DNA from: Oscillospiraceae bacterium
Lineage (GTDB): Bacteria; Bacillota; Clostridia; Oscillospirales; Oscillospiraceae
Length of the DNA: 64,000 bases
Assembly (NCBI GenBank): GCA_015067945.1
Contig: SVLM01000003.1
Coordinates: 86,065 to 150,064 of the forward strand
Direction: 5' to 3'
Both the position numbers and the translations under genes were made by a program. Below the pieces are notes generated by a model. It made no database searches. It worked only from the letters and a program-made list of their open reading frames with translations, and was not told where the DNA came from. Positions 1 to 7,702 of this stretch are shown here, piece by piece. Position 1 is the first letter of the stretch. Each line of letters opens with the position of its first letter.

Positions 1-5
1 CACCG

Positions 6-608
6 GTGCCGATTCGACGCAGACGTGCCCGGCTTTGGCCTGCATTTTTGACCCTTTTGTTGATCTTCTCGTTTGGCTTCGGTGTGTTTTTGGCATCCCA
101 ACGGGATAAAGCCGCAGACACCATCACAACAAGCGACAAATCGACGCCCTGGTTTACACTGAAAAACGGTGTTTTGTTCTTTGATCAAGACCGTTACTCC
201 GGCAGCAGCGAGCTGACGGTTCCGCAAACGATAGGCGGACAAACCGTTACCGCCCTCAGCGATGAATGCTTTGCATACTGTACAGATCTGGTGATCGTAC
301 ATCTGCCTCAGACACTGACGGCCATCGGTGACAGTGCGTTCTACGGCTGTACCAGCCTGCGGGGCATCCGGTTTCCGGAAACCCTCCGTTCCATCGGGGA
401 TAATGCTTTTGACGGCTGTATCAGCCTGGAGGCGGTATGCATCCCCTATTCATTGCAGCGGTTCGGTGACGATTTGTTCCGTAATTGCCACAAATTAGCA
501 TATTTCTTCTATCCTGCCCCCTATGCTTACTGGAAAGCTCTGCCAATCGACGATATTCCGGAGGATTCATTCGTATACTGTGCCGATGGAATTTATCCTG
601 CAAAGTAA
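6..608 (+). CDS. BspA-type leucine-rich repeat membrane-anchored protein (5' end uncertain)
   Basis: Recognised from LRR_5/BspA-type repeats at about residues 70-170, with units such as LTAIGDSAFYGCTSLRGI and LRSIGDNAFDGCISLEAV. An Arg-rich N-terminus (MPIRRRRAR) precedes one hydrophobic segment at about residues 11-31, so the repeats should lie outside the membrane. Such repeats usually mediate protein or host-surface binding; the ligand cannot be told from sequence. The first possible start is a GTG only five bases from the window edge, so no ribosome site can be checked and the true start may lie further left. The 200-residue length is short for the family. No intrinsic terminator is visible in the 120 bases that follow. 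Confidence 0.7.
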   Translation: MPIRRRRARLWPAFLTLLLIFSFGFGVFLASQRDKAADTITTSDKSTPWFTLKNGVLFFDQDRYSGSSELTVPQTIGGQTVTALSDECFAYCTDLVIVHLPQTLTAIGDSAFYGCTSLRGIRFPETLRSIGDNAFDGCISLEAVCIPYSLQRFGDDLFRNCHKLAYFFYPAPYAYWKALPIDDIPEDSFVYCADGIYPAK

Positions 609-666
609 ATTCTTATTGCATTCTACCGAATTTTTGTGCAATTTCCGGAAAATAAGCAAAAATCAC

Positions 667-694
667 TTGATTTCTTTAAAAAAGTCACTATAAT
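667..694 (+). promoter_or_regulatory. Predicted sigma-A promoter of the 76-aa gene
   Basis: TTGATT (667-672), a 16-base spacer and TATAAT (689-694), 36 bases before the ATG of the next gene, which has its own AAAGGAGG ribosome site. Confidence 0.6.
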
Positions 695-730
695 AAACCC
701 GTTGCTTACAAATGAAAGGAGGTTTGTCCC

Positions 731-961
731 ATGAAGAAGATCATTTGCAAGAAGGAATATGATACCGAGACCGCTACCCTGATCAAGGCTTACAGCTTCG
801 GCACCTATGGCGATCCTGCCGGCTACGAGGAGGATCTGTATCAGACTCCCGGTGGTCTGTATTTCCTGCATGTTGGCGGCGGCGAGGCTTCTCCCTACCC
901 CACTGAGGACATCCTGCGTCTGGCTAAGACCAAGGTCAACGAGTGGCTGGAAACCCACTAA
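731..961 (+). CDS. Small conserved-looking hypothetical protein (76 aa)
   Basis: A short soluble acidic protein with no signal peptide, membrane segment or catalytic motif that I recognise. Support for it being real is strong: a consensus-like promoter, an AAAGGAGG ribosome site eight bases before the ATG, codon usage like the neighbours, and a perfect terminator just after the stop. The sequence opens with KKIICKKEYDTETA and has a central Tyr/Gly-rich stretch (GTYGDPAGYEEDLYQTPGG). I have a vague memory of similar small Clostridia proteins of unknown function. It is transcribed alone. Confidence 0.65.
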   Translation: MKKIICKKEYDTETATLIKAYSFGTYGDPAGYEEDLYQTPGGLYFLHVGGGEASPYPTEDILRLAKTKVNEWLETH

Positions 962-971
962 TCTGTACATG

Positions 972-1003
972 AAAAACGGCTGCGATATGCAGCCGTTTTT
1001 TTT
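972..1003. terminator. Bidirectional intrinsic terminator
   Basis: Hairpin with arms ACGGCTGC and GCAGCCGT flanked by A and T runs. It serves the 76-aa gene on the plus strand and the converging gene ending at 1002 on the minus strand. Confidence 0.85.
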
Positions 1004-1502
1004 ATTCTTCTTCAGAAATACCAAGTACATAGGCTTTGTTGCGTCTGGGATCATAGAGCACATCCACGGTTTTATCCCGATACTCACGCAGCGGAAATAA
1101 TTGTGTATCTGCCAAGCCGAAAATGGGATTGGTCTGGCAGATAATTTGGGTACCCTCCCTGTCGTTAAAGCGAAGCACAAAATAGGCAAAACGACGGTAG
1201 GACTTCGATACCACGGGGGTATCCAGCTGTACTGAATACAACTCATACCGGTCATAATTTTTTAGCAGTTTTTTATTCTGCCCCAAAGACTTGGCCACCA
1301 AAATCGCAAATACGACACCGAATACTGCGGACAGAATACCGCCGGTGAGCAACGCCGCGACCATATTGTCACCGGCACCTCTTCCCAGCATAAAAACCAT
1401 GATGACAACCGTCACCAACAGCCAGAATACGCCATAGGATTTTGCCTGCTGGACTCGCCAACGATATTCCACCGAACAAAAAATACGCTCAAGCATTTCC
1501 AT
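1002..1502 (-). CDS. Hypothetical membrane protein with two TM segments
   Basis: A 166-residue protein with two hydrophobic segments near residues 26-43 and 48-70 (including GGILSAVFGVVFAILVA), then a soluble domain of about 90 residues. The domain contains short beta-like stretches (FAYFVLRFNDREG) and ends with three Glu residues. The layout resembles DUF3592-like proteins, with two membrane helices around or before a small beta domain, but no decisive motif is present. It is the only gene on its strand here and diverges from the zinc transporter operon with 99 bases between starts. The shared region holds an inverted repeat that could affect both genes. Confidence 0.6.
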   Translation of the reverse strand: MEMLERIFCSVEYRWRVQQAKSYGVFWLLVTVVIMVFMLGRGAGDNMVAALLTGGILSAVFGVVFAILVAKSLGQNKKLLKNYDRYELYSVQLDTPVVSKSYRRFAYFVLRFNDREGTQIICQTNPIFGLADTQLFPLREYRDKTVDVLYDPRRNKAYVLGISEEE

Positions 1503-1531
1503 TGTGTATCACCTCAACATTATTATACAGT

Positions 1532-1570
1532 ATCTGTCAACGGTTTCTTGACAGATGTGGTATGATATGA
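1532..1570 (+). promoter_or_regulatory. Zinc-transporter promoter with overlapping inverted-repeat operator
   Basis: ATCTGTCAA (1532-1540) and TTGACAGAT (1548-1556) form a perfect 9-bp inverted repeat with a 7-base centre. The right arm contains the -35 hexamer TTGACA (1548-1553). A weak -10 (TTAGAA) follows at 17 bases, and a TATGAT lies closer. A repressor bound here would cover the -35. The sequence does not match the Bacillus Zur or streptococcal AdcR consensus as I know them. An operator role is inference. Confidence 0.45.
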
Positions 1571-1601
1571 TTAGAAAATTATTCATTGAAGGTGACTTTT
1601 C

Positions 1602-2468
1602 ATGAAAATCACTGCCAGAATATTGCTTGTGCTGCTGGCTGTTTCTGCTTTGGCAGGCTGTGCGTCCAAAACGCCTCAGGCGGACATCGCCGCCACCACC
1701 CTGCCCGTCTATGAATTTACATCGATTCTTTGTCAGGGAACCGACCTGACCGTTACCCAACTGGTGACGGAAAACATTTCCTGCCTTCACGATTATTCCC
1801 TGAGTGTCAATCAGGTCAAGTCCTTGGAAGCTGCCCGGGTCGTTGTCATCTCCGGCGGTGGATTGGAAGATTTTATGTCCGATCTTTTGGAGAATAAAAC
1901 TGTGGTTGACAGCAGCACCGGCATCCCACTGCTGGAAAGCTGTCACAACCATGAACATGAGCATCACCACGAAGCGGATGCCCATTTCTGGCTGTCGCCG
2001 GACTGTGCAAAAATCATGGCAAGCAATATCTGCCAGGGACTGATTTTGCAATATCCCCAGCACGAGAACCTGCTGCGTTCCAACCTTGACAGTCTGATGA
2101 ATCAGCTGGACACACTGAACAACTACGCAAAGCAAAAACTCAGCACTCTGTCCTGCCGGGAAATGATCACCTTCCACGACGGATTTTCCTACTTTGCCCA
2201 GGCCTTTGACCTGCACATTTTGGCAGCACTGGAGGAAGAATCCGGCAGCGAAGCTTCCGCATCGGAGCTGAAGGAGTTGATCACAATGGCTCGGGAACAC
2301 AATTTACCCGCCATTTTCACAGAAGATAACGGCTCCGACCGCTCTGCCAAGGTCATTGCAGCGGATACCGGTGCAAAGGTATATTCTCTGAGTATGATCC
2401 TATCCGGCGACAGTTATTTTGCCGCCATGTACCGCAACATCGACATTGTAAAGGAGGCATTGGGATGA
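1602..2468 (+). CDS. znuA: Zinc ABC transporter substrate-binding lipoprotein (ZnuA/AdcA family)
   Basis: Captures zinc (possibly manganese) outside the membrane and delivers it to the permease encoded two genes downstream. A lipoprotein signal ends at LAGC (Cys about residue 20), so the mature protein is lipid-anchored. The family ligands are present: His in SCLHDY, His in DAHFWLSP, and the TFHDGFSYFA and FTEDNGSD segments. A His-rich acidic loop (HNHEHEHHHEADAH) just before the second ligand is typical of zinc-specific members. The length (288) is normal. The ATG at 1602 follows a GAAGGTGA ribosome site. The stop overlaps the ATPase gene by four bases. The family is certain, the metal is inferred from the His loop. 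Confidence 0.9.
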   Translation: MKITARILLVLLAVSALAGCASKTPQADIAATTLPVYEFTSILCQGTDLTVTQLVTENISCLHDYSLSVNQVKSLEAARVVVISGGGLEDFMSDLLENKTVVDSSTGIPLLESCHNHEHEHHHEADAHFWLSPDCAKIMASNICQGLILQYPQHENLLRSNLDSLMNQLDTLNNYAKQKLSTLSCREMITFHDGFSYFAQAFDLHILAALEEESGSEASASELKELITMAREHNLPAIFTEDNGSDRSAKVIAADTGAKVYSLSMILSGDSYFAAMYRNIDIVKEALG

Positions 2469-3220
2469 GTCCAGTCATACACGGAAACAGCTGCGGCGAC
2501 TCCTGCTGCCTGCGGGTGCAGGACCTGACCGTCAAAATCGGCAGCCAAACCATTTTAGACAAGATCAATCTGCACGTACACTGCGGCCAGATGGTGGCCT
2601 TGATTGGCCCCAACGGTGCCGGCAAAAGCACTTTTCTGAAAGCCATTTTAGGTCAGCTGGATTACAACGGCATCATTGCATTTTCCGCTCCGGGACAGCG
2701 TAGCCACAAGCCCCGGATCGGCTATGTGCCCCAGAGTCCAACCTTTGAGCCCGGTGATCCGGTAAGCGTTGCAGACCTGTTTGTGTGCTGCCAGAGCCGT
2801 CGCCCGGCCTTCCTTGGCATTCCCAAGAATATGCGGCAGAGTATTTTGGAATGTCTTGACCGGGTACATGCCACAGATCTCATCGATAAGCGTGTTGGCA
2901 CGCTGTCCGGCGGCGAGCTGCAAAGAGTACTGCTGGCTCTGGCCCTGGAGCCACTGCCCAACATACTGATTTTGGACGAGCCTCTGTCCGGTGTGGATGT
3001 AGAGGGTCAGACCGGTCTTATGGATATGCTGGACGAGATCCGGCAGACCTATGACCTGTCCATTTTGATGACCACCCATGATTTTTCCATGCTCCACCGT
3101 TACGCGGACAAGGTGGTTCTGTTCGACCATAAGCTGGTCTGCAAGGGCACGCCGGAGGAAGTGCTCAGCAGCGACGACTTCCGCCGTGTGTTCCGCATGA
3201 GAGGAGGCGACAGCAAATGA
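2465..3220 (+). CDS. znuC: Zinc ABC transporter ATP-binding protein
   Basis: ATPase that powers metal import through the membrane partner encoded next. Walker A is GPNGAGKST (about residues 49-57), the ABC signature is LSGGE followed by LQRVLLALAL, and Walker B is ILILDEP with a catalytic Glu. The switch His is in MTTHDFSM. An N-terminal extension with three Cys (SCGDSCC) before the usual start of the fold is odd for the family and could bind metal or be neutral. The start overlaps the znuA stop (ATGA) and the end overlaps znuB, which indicates translational coupling in one operon. Confidence 0.92.
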   Translation: MSPVIHGNSCGDSCCLRVQDLTVKIGSQTILDKINLHVHCGQMVALIGPNGAGKSTFLKAILGQLDYNGIIAFSAPGQRSHKPRIGYVPQSPTFEPGDPVSVADLFVCCQSRRPAFLGIPKNMRQSILECLDRVHATDLIDKRVGTLSGGELQRVLLALALEPLPNILILDEPLSGVDVEGQTGLMDMLDEIRQTYDLSILMTTHDFSMLHRYADKVVLFDHKLVCKGTPEEVLSSDDFRRVFRMRGGDSK

Positions 3221-4056
3221 GTCTTTGGTACTGGTTTTGCGAGCTTCTCCCCTTTGAAATGCTCCACTGGCGTTTCATGCAGAACGCCATGCTGGCCATT
3301 TTGCTGATGGCACCGCTGTTCGGCTTGATGTCCACCATGATCGTCACCGGCAAAATGAGCTTCTTCTCCGATGCATTGGGCCACTCCGCCTTCACCGGTA
3401 TTGCCATCGGCTGTATTTGCGGCGTGGCTGCCCCCACTTGGGTGGCAGTGATCTTCAGTGTGGTTTTTGCACTGCTGTTTTCCTTTGTCCGCAGCCGCAG
3501 CAATCAGGCAGCGGATACCCTCATCGGTGTGTTCTCCAGTGCAGCGGTGGCCTTGGGCATTTTTATCGCCACCTTGGGCGGTGACAGCTTCACAAAGTAC
3601 AATAAATATCTGATCGGTGATATTCTTTCCGTATCTGCCGGTGAGATCGGTCTGCTGGCCGTGGTGCTGGTAAGTGTGGTGATCTTTTGGGTGCTGGCCG
3701 GTAATCGCCTGACCCTGACAGCGATCCATCCCCAATTGGCTTCTTCCCGGGGGATTCCGGTGCGGCTGTCTCAAAGCATTTTCACGACCGCCATTGCCGT
3801 GGTGGTTACCCTCACCATTCCCTGCGTGGGTCTGCTGATCCTCAATTCTCTGCTTGTCCTGCCCGGTGCAGCAGCAAGAAATGTAGCAAAAAACCTGCGG
3901 CAGTATCATGTGATATCCGTGATCTTTGCCCTGATCGCCTGCATCAGCGGCCTGTGTATTTCCTACTATTTGGGCAGCAGTGCCGGTGCGGCCATTTCCC
4001 TGGTGCTGGCACTGATCTTCGCAGTCAGCTTCTGCCTTCGCAAAAGGAGGGCTTGA
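3217..4056 (+). CDS. znuB: Zinc ABC transporter permease (ABC-3 family)
   Basis: Integral membrane subunit of the metal importer. About seven to eight hydrophobic segments spread over 279 residues, with the ABC-3 family features MLAILLMAPLFGLMSTMIV near the N-terminus, GHSAFTGIAIG and a late LLILNSLLVLPGAAARN helix. The ATG overlaps the ATPase stop (ATGA). It is followed after one base by trmO, whose AAAGGAGG ribosome site lies inside the znuB 3' end, so transcription probably continues into the next genes. No terminator is seen between them. Confidence 0.9.
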   Translation: MSLWYWFCELLPFEMLHWRFMQNAMLAILLMAPLFGLMSTMIVTGKMSFFSDALGHSAFTGIAIGCICGVAAPTWVAVIFSVVFALLFSFVRSRSNQAADTLIGVFSSAAVALGIFIATLGGDSFTKYNKYLIGDILSVSAGEIGLLAVVLVSVVIFWVLAGNRLTLTAIHPQLASSRGIPVRLSQSIFTTAIAVVVTLTIPCVGLLILNSLLVLPGAAARNVAKNLRQYHVISVIFALIACISGLCISYYLGSSAGAAISLVLALIFAVSFCLRKRRA

Positions 4057-4057
4057 T

Positions 4058-4744
4058 ATGCAGGATGTTACCATTCAGGTCATCGCCCGGATCAAAAGCG
4101 ATTTTCCCACCAAATTCGGCATCCCCCGGCAAAGCGGTCTAGTGGATTCCCTCCGGGCAACCATCATTTTTGAACCGGAATTTCGCAACCCCGATACGCT
4201 CCGGGGCATTGAAGGCTATTCACATCTGTGGCTGATCTGGCAGTTTTCCGAGGCTGTCCGCAAGGATTGGTCTCCCACCGTCCGCCCTCCCCGGCTGGGT
4301 GGCAATACCAGAATGGGCGTTTTCGCTACCCGTTCACCTTTCCGGCCCAATTCCTTGGGCTTATCCAGTGTCAAGCTGCTGGGCGTTGAACAAACAGCTG
4401 AATTTGGTACTGTGCTCCATGTGGGCGGTGCGGATTTAATGGACGGCACGCCCATTTTCGACATCAAACCCTACATTCCCTACGGTGACAGCCATCCGGA
4501 GGCCACCGGTGGCTTTACCGACGCCGCAGGAGAATTTCTGCTGGATGTAGACTTTCCGGAAACGTTTCTATCTCTGCTGCCGGTAGATAAACGACAGGCA
4601 GCCATCGGTGTGCTATCCCATGACCCTCGCCCCTCTTATCAGCGTGACGCTGACCGGGTCTATGGCCTGAGCTTTGCCGGATTTAACATTCGTTTTACCG
4701 TAACGGAAAACCGCCTGCAGGTGCAGGAGGTTTCCCCGTTGTAA
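4058..4744 (+). CDS. trmO: tRNA (N6-threonylcarbamoyladenosine37-N6)-methyltransferase TrmO
   Basis: TsaA/TrmO family enzyme that adds a methyl group to t6A37 of ANN-decoding tRNAs. Recognised by RGIEGYSHLWLIW, the RMGVFATRSPFRPNSLG block and the VGGADLMDGTPIFDIKPYIP block, which form the S-adenosylmethionine-binding beta-barrel. The C-terminal part (to 228) includes a GFNIRFTV strand as in the two-domain bacterial form. It sits between zinc import and proline synthesis genes, one base after znuB and 23 bases before proB. This looks like simple co-transcription, since no functional link is evident. Confidence 0.88.
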   Translation: MQDVTIQVIARIKSDFPTKFGIPRQSGLVDSLRATIIFEPEFRNPDTLRGIEGYSHLWLIWQFSEAVRKDWSPTVRPPRLGGNTRMGVFATRSPFRPNSLGLSSVKLLGVEQTAEFGTVLHVGGADLMDGTPIFDIKPYIPYGDSHPEATGGFTDAAGEFLLDVDFPETFLSLLPVDKRQAAIGVLSHDPRPSYQRDADRVYGLSFAGFNIRFTVTENRLQVQEVSPL

Positions 4745-4767
4745 CCATTCCCAGAGGAGGAATTTCT

Positions 4768-5556
4768 ATGAAGATTGTGATTAAAGTCGGCACCTCCACA
4801 TTGGCACACGCTGGCGGAAGGCTGAATATCCGTCGGGTGGAGCTATTATGTAAGGTTCTCAGCGATCTGCAAAATGCCGGACACCAGATCGTGCTGGTGT
4901 CCTCCGGTGCCATCGGCATGGGCGTGGGTAAGCTGGGACTTCCCGGCCGTCCCAAAGATATGTGTGGCAAACAGGCCGCTGCTGCTGTTGGTCAGTGTGC
5001 CTTGATGTATACATACGACAAGCTGTTCACCGAGCATGGCCACACCGTTGCCCAATTACTGCTCACTGCCGAGGATATTCAGGACCCCCGCCGCAGCGAA
5101 AAGGTCCATGACACTCTGCAGCAGCTTGTGGACTGGAATGCCATTCCCGTCATCAATGAAAACGATGCAGTTTCTACCGACGAAATCGGCATCCATACCA
5201 CCATCGGTGAAAATGATACGCTTTCTGCCATTGTTGCCCGGCTGTTAAAGGCAGATCTGCTGGTGCTGCTGTCGGACATTCAGGGACTGTACACCGCGGA
5301 TCCGCACAAGGATCCCACCGCCACCTTGATTCCTGAGGTAACCGAACTGACGGAGGATATCATTGCACTGGCCGGCGGTGCAGGCTCTTCCCTTGGCTCC
5401 GGCGGTATGGCAACGAAGCTCCGTGCTGCCAAAATCGCCATGGATGCAGGTTTTGACATGATTATCATGAACGGCGAGAATCCCGAACTGCTGTACGATC
5501 TTTGCGACGGCAAGGCCGTTGGCACCCGTTTTACACGAAAGAAGGCGATAGTATGA
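4768..5556 (+). CDS. proB: Glutamate 5-kinase, short form without PUA domain
   Basis: First step of proline synthesis: ATP-dependent phosphorylation of glutamate. Amino-acid-kinase fold motifs are present: KVGTSTL near the N-terminus, [34 protein letters not shown] and [14 protein letters not shown], then [12 protein letters not shown]. At 262 residues it lacks the roughly 100-residue C-terminal PUA domain of the E. coli and B. subtilis enzymes. Shorter kinases of this kind are known, and in E. coli the PUA domain influences feedback inhibition. The gene follows an AGAGGAGG ribosome site and overlaps the proA start (ATGA at 5553). Confidence 0.92.
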   Translation: MKIVIKVGTSTLAHAGGRLNIRRVELLCKVLSDLQNAGHQIVLVSSGAIGMGVGKLGLPGRPKDMCGKQAAAAVGQCALMYTYDKLFTEHGHTVAQLLLTAEDIQDPRRSEKVHDTLQQLVDWNAIPVINENDAVSTDEIGIHTTIGENDTLSAIVARLLKADLLVLLSDIQGLYTADPHKDPTATLIPEVTELTEDIIALAGGAGSSLGSGGMATKLRAAKIAMDAGFDMIIMNGENPELLYDLCDGKAVGTRFTRKKAIV

Positions 5557-6796
5557 CCACGCAGGATATTTTAAAACGAGCCAAGAGCTGCTGCGGTGCA
5601 CTGGCTGCTGCCGATACTCAGCAAAAGAACCGGGCCTTGCACGCCATGGCAGATGCCCTGCTTGCCAATATCCCCCATATTTTGCAGGCCAATGAAATGG
5701 ATATGGCCGCTGCCAGGAACACCCTGAGCGAGTCCATGCTGGACCGGCTGGCTTTAACTCCCCAGCGAATTGAAGCCATGGCGGAGGGCATCCGTCAGGT
5801 GGCACAGCTGCCGGATCCCGTTGGTAACGTATTGCGGGAGGTGCAGCGACCCAACGGCCTGCACATTGAGCGAAGAAGCGTCCCTATGGGCGTGGTTGCG
5901 ATCATTTACGAAAGCCGCCCCAACGTTACCTCCGACGCGGCTGCTCTGGCTGTCAAATCCGGTAACGCCTGCGTGCTTCGCAGCGGAAAGGATGCCTTCC
6001 GGTCCGCTAATGCCATCGTAAATATATTGCAGCTGGGACTTATGCAGGCCGGTCTCCCCGGTGAACTGGTACAGTTGGTGCAGGACACCTCCCGGGAAAG
6101 TGCCCGGGAACTGATGACCGCAGTCGGCTATGTAGACCTGCTGATTCCCCGGGGCGGTGCGGGCCTGATTCGCAACTGTGTGGAAAATGCCAGAGTTCCC
6201 TGCATCCAAACCGGCACCGGTATCTGTCACATCTATGTGGATAAAGCCGCGGATCAGAGCAAGGCTTTGAACATCCTTGAAAACGCCAAAACCAGCCGTC
6301 CCTCCGTGTGCAACGCCATGGAGGTTTGTCTGGTGCATCGGGATATTGCTCATGAGTTTCTTCCCAAGCTGCATCAGCGTCTTGTGCTTGATCGCAAGCA
6401 GCCGGTTCAGCTGCGTTTGGACAGCACTGCAGCTGGCATCATTCCCGGTACGCCGGCAAGCGACGCCGATTTTGATACGGAATTTTTGGATTACATTTGG
6501 CTGTGGCAGTTGTGGACAGCACGGAGCAGGCCATTTCGCACATCGCACAGCATTCCACCGGACACAGCGAGGCCATCATTACCGAAAACGTCCAAGCTGC
6601 CGACACCTTTACCCAAGCTGTGGACAGTGCTGCTGTGTATGTCAACTGCTCTACCCGGTTCACAGACGGCGGTGAGTTTGGCTTAGGCTGTGAAATGGGC
6701 ATCTCCACACAAAAGCTCCATGCCCGAGGTCCTATGGGTCTTGAGGAGCTTTGCAGCTATAAATATGTGATCCTCGGCAACGGACATATCCGATGA
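5553..6796 (+). pseudogene. proA: Glutamate-5-semialdehyde dehydrogenase gene with a single-base frameshift
   Basis: Second step of proline synthesis (glutamyl-5-phosphate to the semialdehyde). The ATG overlaps the proB stop. The N-terminal three quarters read normally: [36 protein letters not shown], and the active-site Cys in [11 protein letters not shown]. At about 6496, after TEFLDYI, the frame breaks. The expected [12 protein letters not shown] and the whole C-terminus ([25 protein letters not shown]) continue in the next frame to the TGA at 6794-6796. Adding one T to the TTT at about 6496-6498 restores a protein of about 414 residues, the normal length. As written, the product would run off-frame to 6686. 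This may be a real mutation or a homopolymer sequencing error. Confidence 0.85.
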
Positions 6797-6810
6797 TCAG
6801 GAGGAATTCT

Positions 6811-7617
6811 ATGAAAAACACATTTGGTTTTATCGGCACCGGCAACATGGGCGGTGCTTTGGCTGAAGCAGCCGCAAAGGCCATGCCTGCAGAATCCATT
6901 CTGCTTTCCAACCGAACCCCGGCCAAAGCGGAAGCGTTGGCCAATCGGCTGGGCTGCCAGATGGCAACAAAAGAGCAGATTGCAGCACAGTGCGGCTTCC
7001 TCTTCCTGGGCGTCAAGCCCCAGCAAATGGGTGATTTGCTGAGTGAGCTCTCTCCCACCCTTGCACAGCGGAAGGATGAATTTGTACTGGTTACCATGGC
7101 CGCCGGTCTGACTATGGAGCGGATCCAGGCAATGGCCGGTGGCAACTATCCCGTAATCCGCATCATGCCCAACACCCCCTGTGCAGTGGGCGAAGGTATG
7201 GTTTTGTTTGACAAGACAGAAAACGTCTCCCGGGAAACCCTTGATTTATTCCTGGAGAATATGCGGTTTGCCGGCGTTTTGGATCCTCTGCCGGAGGCAC
7301 TGATCGATGCCGGCAGCTCTGTAGCCGGCTGTGGACCCGCCTTTGCCGCCATTTTCCTGGAGGCACTGGCAGACGGCGGTGTTGCCTGCGGACTGCCCCG
7401 TCAAAAGGCGCTTCTCTACGCCAGCCAAATGCTGCTGGGTACTGCCCGGCTGGCCTTGGAAACCGGCAAGCACCCCGGCCAAATCAAGGACGCAGTCTGC
7501 TCTCCCGGTGGCTCTACCATTGCCGGTGTCCGGGCTTTGGAGGACAGTGCCTTCCGCTCCGCCGTCATGGATGCCGTAAAACGCTCCCACGCCAGAAATC
7601 AAGAGCTTGGTAAATAA
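6811..7617 (+). CDS. proC: Pyrroline-5-carboxylate reductase
   Basis: Last step of proline synthesis: NAD(P)H-dependent reduction of pyrroline-5-carboxylate. A Rossmann motif opens the protein (FGFIGTGNMGGALAEA). FLGVKPQQM, VIRIMPNTPCAVGEGM and the C-terminal signature block (AVCSPGGSTIAGVRALED) are all present. I chose the ATG at 6811 because AGGAGG lies just before it. An upstream in-frame ATG at 6793 would overlap proA and lacks a site. The product is 268 residues, normal for the family. The gene ends the operon, with a terminator 14 bases after the stop. Confidence 0.94.
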   Translation: MKNTFGFIGTGNMGGALAEAAAKAMPAESILLSNRTPAKAEALANRLGCQMATKEQIAAQCGFLFLGVKPQQMGDLLSELSPTLAQRKDEFVLVTMAAGLTMERIQAMAGGNYPVIRIMPNTPCAVGEGMVLFDKTENVSRETLDLFLENMRFAGVLDPLPEALIDAGSSVAGCGPAFAAIFLEALADGGVACGLPRQKALLYASQMLLGTARLALETGKHPGQIKDAVCSPGGSTIAGVRALEDSAFRSAVMDAVKRSHARNQELGK

Positions 7618-7630
7618 CAGAGTTCACTAA

Positions 7631-7662
7631 GGAACGACCCAAATCGGGTCGTTTCTTTTTTG
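7631..7662 (+). terminator. Intrinsic terminator after proC
   Basis: Arms AACGACCC and GGGTCGTT around a short A/T loop, then CTTTTTT. Ends the znu-trmO-pro run. Confidence 0.85.
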
Positions 7663-7664
7663 TA

Positions 7665-7693
7665 TTGTCAAATTCTCATAATTATGCTACAAT
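7665..7693 (+). promoter_or_regulatory. Predicted sigma-A promoter directly before the acyltransferase-like gene
   Basis: TTGTCA (7665-7670), 17 bases, TACAAT (7688-7693). The assigned ATG (7703) is only nine bases beyond the -10, and no AGGAGG is present, so the mRNA may be leaderless. Confidence 0.6.
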
Positions 7694-7702
7694 TATCTTG
7701 CT

